This document shows, piece by piece, positions 59,576 through 64,000 of a stretch of DNA of 64,000 nt (position 1 is its first letter; every line of letters begins with the position of its first letter). Where the stretch lies: NCBI RefSeq assembly GCF_047607445.1, contig NZ_JBLKRT010000019.1, positions 1 through 64,000 of the forward strand, given 5' to 3'. The notes below the pieces were generated by a model. It was not told the origin of the DNA, ran no database searches, and saw nothing but the letters and a program-made list of their open reading frames with translations. The position numbers and the translations under genes are program-made. This stretch comes from Crystallibacter sulfonylureivorans_A (GTDB lineage: Bacteria > Actinomycetota > Actinomycetes > Actinomycetales > Micrococcaceae).

Positions 59576-60466
59576 ATGACGACGACGGAGTCGAACCTTG
59601 ACATGTTCCAGCAGTACCGGGGGCTGCTTTTTGGCGCGGCCTACCGGTTGCTGGGCAGCGCGGCGGACGCCGAGGACGTAGTCCAGGAGGCCTGGCTGCG
59701 CTTTGCCGAGGTACCCCTCGAGGAGATCCGGGAGCCGCACGCCTACCTGCTGCGCACGGTGACCAACCTGGCGCTGAACCAGATCCGCACGCAACAGCGG
59801 CGCCGGGAGGAGTACGTGGGCCCGTGGCTGCCTGAACCAGTCAGCGGCCTGCCGGGCGCGACGGCAGCCCCTGCACCAGACGAAGCCGCCGTGCTGGCCG
59901 ATGATGTCTCGCTGGCCATGCTGGTGGTCCTTGAACAACTGTCCCCGCTGGAGCGCGCTGCCTACATCCTGAGCGAAGTCTTCGGATATCCGGCGCCGGA
60001 AATCGCCCGCACACTGGACCGCTCCCCGGCCGCGGTGCGGCAGCTGATCTCCCGCGCCCGTGCCCATGTGGCCAGCCGGCAGGCCAGGAACCAAGTGGAT
60101 CCGGCGCTGCACAAGCGGATTACCGAGCAGTTCCTGCAGGCAGCCACCACCGGAGTGGTCGAGCCGCTGCTGGGCCTGCTGGCCCCCGACGTCACCCTCA
60201 CCAGCGACGGCGGCGGACAGAAGTCCGCGGCACTGCGGCCCATCCTGGGCGTGGAGAAGGTGCTGCGCTTCCTGCTCGGCGTCACCAGCAAGCCCGACAC
60301 CCCCTTCCAGCTGCACGTGGCCGAAGTCAATGGGCTGCCGGCACTCGTCGCCGTCGACCCCGACGGTGCGGTGGATACCGTGGCAAGCTTCAGGATCGAC
60401 GGCGGCTTGGTCCGGGAGATTTTCCTGGTCCGGAACCCGGACAAGCTGCACCGCATCCACGTCTAA
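59576..60466 (+). CDS. ECF41-group RNA polymerase sigma factor with SnoaL-like C-terminal domain
   Basis: 296 residues from ATG 59576 with GGAGG 5 nt upstream. Sigma region 2: YRGLLFGAAYRLLGSAADAEDVVQEAWLRF; region 4: LSPLERAAYILSEVFGYPAPEIARTLDRS. ECF41 hallmarks are present: the linker motif WLPEPV, the SnoaL-like C-terminal extension (200-296) with DGGGQKSA, and the terminal NPDKL. In studied ECF41 proteins this extension controls activity in place of an anti-sigma factor, and the factor activates its own CMD-linked promoter. Here that promoter lies across the IS insertion. Confidence 0.93.
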   Translation: MTTTESNLDMFQQYRGLLFGAAYRLLGSAADAEDVVQEAWLRFAEVPLEEIREPHAYLLRTVTNLALNQIRTQQRRREEYVGPWLPEPVSGLPGATAAPAPDEAAVLADDVSLAMLVVLEQLSPLERAAYILSEVFGYPAPEIARTLDRSPAAVRQLISRARAHVASRQARNQVDPALHKRITEQFLQAATTGVVEPLLGLLAPDVTLTSDGGGQKSAALRPILGVEKVLRFLLGVTSKPDTPFQLHVAEVNGLPALVAVDPDGAVDTVASFRIDGGLVREIFLVRNPDKLHRIHV

Positions 60467-60572
60467 CTGCCGCTAAAGCCCCAGCGTCACCAGGCAGCCT
60501 CCGCCCTGGCGCGTTGCCGGCATGCCGGCGGCGCGGGCATACCGCGCTAGGCCCCCTGCGCGGCGCAATGGG

Positions 60573-61094
60573 TCAGCGCAGCACCACGAAGTTGGTGACC
60601 GCGGCGTCGCGTCCGTCCAGTTCGGCCCAGCTCTTGGCGTGCTGGAGCACCGTGAGGCCGGACGTCGGGTAATGGGTGGCCATGTCCATCACGGCCTCCT
60701 CGTCAGAGTCCACCGAGGCTAGCCGCATCGCGAGATCCTGCACCGCCGGCATGTGCGCCACCACCAGCAGCGAGGTGATGGTGTCGGGCAGTTGGTTGAT
60801 CTCGGACAGCACTCGCACCCCTGGTGAGTCGTACAGCTCGTCGGAGAGCATCGGCGTCGGCGCCTTCTCCCCCAGCTCGTTGCACACCCAGGTGCAGGTC
60901 TGCCGGGTGCGCAGCGCCGAGGAGCACAGGATGAAATCGGGGATCGAGTCGTGTTCCACCATCCAACGTCCGATCAGCGGCGCCTCGTCGTGCCCGCGCT
61001 TGGCCAGCGGCCGTTCATGGTCCTCCACCCCCAACGGCCACGCGGCCTTGGCGTGGCGCATGATCATGAGCTTCTTCAGGTGGTGGTCGTTCAC
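60573..61094 (-). CDS. SixA-like histidine phosphatase
   Basis: 173 residues from GTG 61094. Histidine-phosphatase fold: LMIMRHAKAAWPLGVEDHER with the RHG-type RHAK motif, then CSSALRTRQTC and the second His in SLLVVAHMPAVQDLAMRL. Short length and RHAKA motif match SixA/phosphohistidine phosphatases; the substrate is unproven. Leaderless-type start: TACACT 6 nt upstream on the minus strand. Divergent from the disulfide reductase across 56 bp. Confidence 0.87.
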   Translation of the reverse strand: MNDHHLKKLMIMRHAKAAWPLGVEDHERPLAKRGHDEAPLIGRWMVEHDSIPDFILCSSALRTRQTCTWVCNELGEKAPTPMLSDELYDSPGVRVLSEINQLPDTITSLLVVAHMPAVQDLAMRLASVDSDEEAVMDMATHYPTSGLTVLQHAKSWAELDGRDAAVTNFVVLR

Positions 61095-61100
61095 ACCACG

Positions 61101-61106
61101 AGTGTA
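61101..61106 (-). promoter_or_regulatory. Putative -10 box of the SixA-like gene
   Basis: TACACT on the minus strand, 6 nt before GTG 61094. Confidence 0.5.
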
Positions 61107-61150
61107 GTAGCCCCCTTGCCACGGCCACGCCGCGGTGCAAGGCTCGGCAC

Positions 61151-62602
61151 ATGCCTGAGCAAACACTCGAAGCGGACGTTGTGGTGATTGGTGCCGGCGC
61201 GGTCGGCGAGAACGCGGCGGAGCGCACCGCCAACGGAGGGCTCAAGACCATTCTGGTGGAAGCGGAACTGGTGGGCGGCGAATGCTCCTACTGGGCCTGC
61301 ATGCCATCCAAGGCGCTGCTGCGTCCCGGGACGGTGCTGCAGGCCGCGCGGAGCGTCCAGGGCGCCGCCCAGGCCGTGACCGGCAGCTTGGACACAGATG
61401 CGGTGCTGGCCCGCCGGGACTCGTTCACCTCCCATTGGGACGACTCCTCGCAGGTGAAGTGGGTGGACGGGGCCGGCATCGAACTGCTGCGCGGCACCGC
61501 CGAGATCAGCGGTCCGCGCGAGGTAACGGTCACGGACGACGACGGGGCGCAGACGCGCATCGCAGCGCGCCATGCCGTCGTGCTGGCGACTGGGTCCGAG
61601 CCGACGGTGCCGCGGGTCGATGGTTTGGACAGGATCGAGTTCTGGGGAACCCGCGAGGCCACTTCTGCCCGCGAGGTTCCGGAGAGCCTGCTGGTGCTGG
61701 GTGGCGGCGTCTCCGGCTGCGAGTTGGCCCAGGCCTACGCCCGGCTGGGCACCGACGTCACGCTGGTGGCTCGCGGGGATTTGCTGGCAAAGTTCCCTGA
61801 ACCGGCCCGGCGGCTGGTGGAAGCCGGGCTGCGCCGCGACGGAGTGCGGGTCCGCTTGCACACCGCCACTTCCCGTGCGGATGCGCACGACGGCGGCGTC
61901 ACCCTCACGTTGACCGCGGCGGGTTCGGACGGGGAGACAGGGGCGGCAGACACCGTCACGGGAGCCAAACTTCTGGTTTCCAGCGGACGGCACCCGGCCC
62001 TGTCCGGGCTCGGCCTCGAGGGGCTGGGTCTGGACCCGAAGCATCTCGATGTTGACGCCAGCGGGCGCGTTGCCGGAGCGGACGGCGGCTGGCTGTACGC
62101 GGTGGGCGATGCGGCCGGCAAGGCCCAACTGACCCACCAGGGCAAATACCAGGCCCGCGCCACCGGAGAGGCGATCGCCGCCCGGGCAGCCGGCGAGTTG
62201 GACGGTGAACCGGAACCGTGGAGTCGCTATGCCAGCACGGCCGACGACGCGGCGGTGCCCTCGGTGGTTTTCACCGATCCGGAGGTCGCCTTCGTCGGCC
62301 TGACCGAAGCCCAAGCCAGGGAACGCGGACTAGGCGTCTCGACCACCGAGCTGCCGATTGCCGTCGCCGGGTCCTCGCTCTACGCCGACGGCTACCAGGG
62401 CTGGGCGCAGATGGTGGTGGACGAGGAACGTAGGGTGATCGTGGGGATGACCTTCGCTGGCCCCGGCGTCGGCGAACTGCTGCACGCGGCCACCATCGCC
62501 ATCGTCGGCCAAGTCCCGCTGGACCGCCTCTGGCACGCCGTCCCCTCCTACCCCACCATCAGCGAAGTCTGGCTCCGCCTCCTAGAAAAATACGGCCTAT
62601 AA
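61151..62602 (+). CDS. FAD-dependent pyridine nucleotide-disulfide oxidoreductase
   Basis: 483 residues. FAD motif VVVIGAGAVGENAAERTANG; redox-active motif GGECSYWACMPSKALL, keeping the two Cys with four residues between; NAD motif LLVLGGGVSGCELAQAYARLG; second FAD motif WLYAVGDAAGKAQLTHQGK. The C-terminal dimer segment reads HAVPSYPTISEVW instead of the HAHPTLSE type of lipoamide dehydrogenase, and GGEC replaces GGTC. Probably reduces a disulfide or quinone; lipoamide, mycothione or mercuric substrate cannot be chosen. No clear leaderless box. Confidence 0.87.
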   Translation: MPEQTLEADVVVIGAGAVGENAAERTANGGLKTILVEAELVGGECSYWACMPSKALLRPGTVLQAARSVQGAAQAVTGSLDTDAVLARRDSFTSHWDDSSQVKWVDGAGIELLRGTAEISGPREVTVTDDDGAQTRIAARHAVVLATGSEPTVPRVDGLDRIEFWGTREATSAREVPESLLVLGGGVSGCELAQAYARLGTDVTLVARGDLLAKFPEPARRLVEAGLRRDGVRVRLHTATSRADAHDGGVTLTLTAAGSDGETGAADTVTGAKLLVSSGRHPALSGLGLEGLGLDPKHLDVDASGRVAGADGGWLYAVGDAAGKAQLTHQGKYQARATGEAIAARAAGELDGEPEPWSRYASTADDAAVPSVVFTDPEVAFVGLTEAQARERGLGVSTTELPIAVAGSSLYADGYQGWAQMVVDEERRVIVGMTFAGPGVGELLHAATIAIVGQVPLDRLWHAVPSYPTISEVWLRLLEKYGL

Positions 62603-62639
62603 CCCTGCTGGAGCGGCGTAGAGGTGCAGAGTCAGCAAA

Positions 62640-62676
62640 GCACCTCGGCCCCCGAGGAATTCGGGGGCCGAGGTGC
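62640..62676. terminator. Hairpin between the disulfide reductase and the winged-helix gene
   Basis: GCACCTCGGCCCCCGA pairs with TCGGGGGCCGAGGTGC around GGAAT; serves convergent genes. Confidence 0.8.
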
Positions 62677-62693
62677 GAAAGGCGAGTAAAGCG

Positions 62694-63554
62694 CTAGATC
62701 GAGTACTCCGGCGCAGCCCAGACAACTACTTCCGGGTGCTCGTAGAACCGGTACCCCTGGCCCCGCACGGTGCGCACGGTGTTGGCCAAGCGGCCCAGCT
62801 TCGACCGAAGCCGGCGGATGTGCACGTCGATGGTGCGCTCGTTCGGGACTTCCTCGGCGTTCTTCCACAGCCCGGAGAGCAGCTCTTCGCGGCCCACGGT
62901 GCGGGTGGCGTTCTCCACCAGGTAGTTGAGCAGCTCGAATTCCTTGAACGTGAGGTTCAGCGTCTCGCCGTCCAGATGCACTTCACGACGGGACAGATCG
63001 ATCAGCACGCCGCTCGGCCGGCTGGCGTGCGAGGCTTGCTGAGGCTGGCGCTGGATCTCCACCGCCGGCGTGCGCGGACGACGGCTGACGGTGGGGTCGC
63101 CGAGGGCCTGACGGACCACATCGATGTTCTCGCCCGGCGCGTCGGCCGGGGCAAGGGCCACGGCCCCGTGGGTCTGGGCGTCAGCGGCCAGCGACTGCAC
63201 ATAGGCACGGACCTGGGCTGCCAGCTTGCTCAGCGAGGTCCCCTGGGCAGCGGCGGCTTCCTCGTCGAGGCCAACGTAGAGAACAAAGCCGCGGGCAACA
63301 GTGTCATTAGAGACTGCCTGCGGGCCGGGAATTCCATTGGGGGTGACCACAGGGGTCGGTGCCGTGGTCGGGTTGGCCGCACCGGCGTCGTACTGGCCCG
63401 GAACCGCACGCAGCACGCGGTAGGGCTGCTCCCCCTGGTGGTTCGGTTGCCCGGCGAACTGCTGGTGCGCTCCGGCGGCCTGACGCTGGGCGGCGGCCGC
63501 CCGGTTCTGTGCGTTGCGGACGGAGATGTGGACGTATCCGGATGAAACTGACAT
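62694..63554 (-). CDS. Winged-helix transcriptional regulator without receiver domain
   Basis: 286 residues from ATG 63554, chosen because GAGG lies 6 nt upstream; a start at 63599 is also open. The C-terminal 100 residues are an OmpR/PhoB-type DNA-binding domain (LTFKEFELLNYLVENATRTVGREELLS, ERTIDVHIRRLRSKLGRL, RTVRGQGYRFYEHPEV). The first 70 residues are Gln/Ala-rich, and residues 75-150 (RGFVLYVGLDEEAAAAQGTS) do not show the Asp/Lys of a receiver. It is therefore not a phosphorelay regulator in the usual sense; signal unknown. Preceded by an AT-rich palindromic region that may bind it. Confidence 0.85.
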   Translation of the reverse strand: MSVSSGYVHISVRNAQNRAAAAQRQAAGAHQQFAGQPNHQGEQPYRVLRAVPGQYDAGAANPTTAPTPVVTPNGIPGPQAVSNDTVARGFVLYVGLDEEAAAAQGTSLSKLAAQVRAYVQSLAADAQTHGAVALAPADAPGENIDVVRQALGDPTVSRRPRTPAVEIQRQPQQASHASRPSGVLIDLSRREVHLDGETLNLTFKEFELLNYLVENATRTVGREELLSGLWKNAEEVPNERTIDVHIRRLRSKLGRLANTVRTVRGQGYRFYEHPEVVVWAAPEYSI

Positions 63555-63786
63555 TGAGAACCTCATGTGTGAATGGCCGTCATCACGGCGCGAATGCATG
63601 GCATGCCCGCACGGGATGTGTTTCTGGCGCCCGCCATTGGACAGTTGGATTGCCTGGATAACTCGAGGGGTGGGGAGTTAGGCCTGCATTCGGCAACAGT
63701 CCGTCATTGATCCGGGAGACCCTCCGAAACTGATGGCTGCGGCTGCAGATGCTGTTGCGTTGTTGTTCACAAGCATGAGTTTCCTC

Positions 63787-63840
63787 GTAACAAAGCTTAC
63801 GTGCAAGTAATATAAGCCTGCTTATCTCAGATAATGAGAC
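63787..63840. promoter_or_regulatory. Cluster of interlocking operator-like palindromes
   Basis: CGTAA-N6-TTACG (63787-63802), TTAC-N6-GTAA (63798-63811), ATAAGC-CT-GCTTAT (63813-63826), TTATCT-C-AGATAA (63823-63835) and TCTCA-N5-TGAGA (63826-63840), each perfect in its arms. Confidence 0.6.
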
Positions 63841-63878
63841 GATTCGATGTTTTTGTGCGAGGGATCACAGCAAATACC

Positions 63879-63934
63879 GTGAATAAATATAAATGCAAAG
63901 CGATCGCTTCACGCTTTAGCGCATAAATATTCAC
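63879..63934. repeat. Inverted repeat around AAGCGATCGCTT
   Basis: GTGAATA (63879-63885) and TATTCAC (63928-63934) flank the 12-bp perfect palindrome AAGCGATCGCTT (63898-63909). Confidence 0.6.
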
Positions 63935-63938
63935 CTAT

Positions 63939-63960
63939 GGGGCGCTGAAGCCCCTGGGGC
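63939..63960. other. GC-rich alternative hairpins
   Basis: GGGGC-GCTGAA-GCCCC (63939-63954) and GCCCC-T-GGGGC (63950-63960) share an arm and could form mutually exclusive stems. Confidence 0.4.
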
Positions 63961-64000
63961 AGCGGCTAACCTGACATCGCGGAATAATGCAAGGCGTCCA

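Larger units (their letters stand above)
63555..64000. other. AT-rich intergenic region with clustered palindromes
   Basis: No gene seen on either strand. From about 63780 base composition shifts to AT-rich, unlike the rest of the window. It holds interlocking palindromes (63787-63840), a symmetrical region around GCGATCGC (63879-63934) and a GC-rich hairpin pair (63939-63960). It is the likely control region of the winged-helix gene and of a gene beyond the right edge. Confidence 0.7.

Overview
The window is high-GC, densely coded chromosomal DNA of an actinobacterium. GlgE maltosyltransferase, CarD, the SenX3-RegX3 phosphate system, a Bpa proteasome activator ending in GQYL, an NsrR with three cysteines plus Asp8, an ECF41 sigma factor and many leaderless GTG/ATG genes behind a TANNNT box fit an Arthrobacter-like member of the Micrococcaceae. 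The family placement is inference; no 16S or other decisive marker is present.

Layout. 1-9706: glycogen and maltose-1-phosphate metabolism (glgE cut by the window edge, divergent glgP, then glgX), enclosing a stress-type membrane cassette (YihY protein, amphipathic helical protein, holin-like protein, DUF3618 protein). 9723-22000: housekeeping genes (rlmB, cysS, ispF-ispD, carD, a lipoprotein, regX3-senX3 divergent from phoU across a clear PHO box, gpmA, a SAM-methyltransferase-like protein, a DUF2516 protein, metB-like, tmk). 22000-30600: holB, an exported TAP-type hydrolase, tRNA-Thr, a PaiB-like FMN protein, an arginase-fold protein lacking the first metal His, an Rph-like ATP-grasp/His-swivel dikinase, a small helical protein and bpa. 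30700-44437: ybdD-cstA, a quinone oxidoreductase, tRNA-Ser(TGA), a septum-formation-type lipoprotein, a 1469-residue secreted nucleotidase/nuclease, an FAD/NAD(P) protein, a prolyl oligopeptidase and tRNA-Ser(GCT). 44506-59008 is bounded by two apparently identical 1298-bp IS256/IS1249-type elements, each with its own 8-bp target duplication. Between them lie an IS-truncated FAD monooxygenase, a DUF2252 protein, a RecQ helicase with a phosphoribosyltransferase-like tail, manB, nsrR-hmp, pckG and tRNA-Arg. 59026-64000: a carboxymuconolactone-decarboxylase/ECF41 operon, a SixA-like phosphatase, a pyridine nucleotide-disulfide reductase, and a receiver-less winged-helix regulator preceded by an AT-rich, palindrome-rich region.

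Most notable: the second IS copy lies between a promoter matching the ECF41 consensus (TGTCACA-N17-TGTC) and the Shine-Dalgarno of the CMD-ECF41 operon, so autoregulation of that switch is probably broken in this strain. The first copy replaces the C-terminus of the monooxygenase. The pckG control region carries two tandem Crp-like palindromes and a DasR/GntR-like half-site. The 5' region of the last gene carries an unusual series of interlocking palindromes. No CRISPR array, prophage or obvious defence island is visible.
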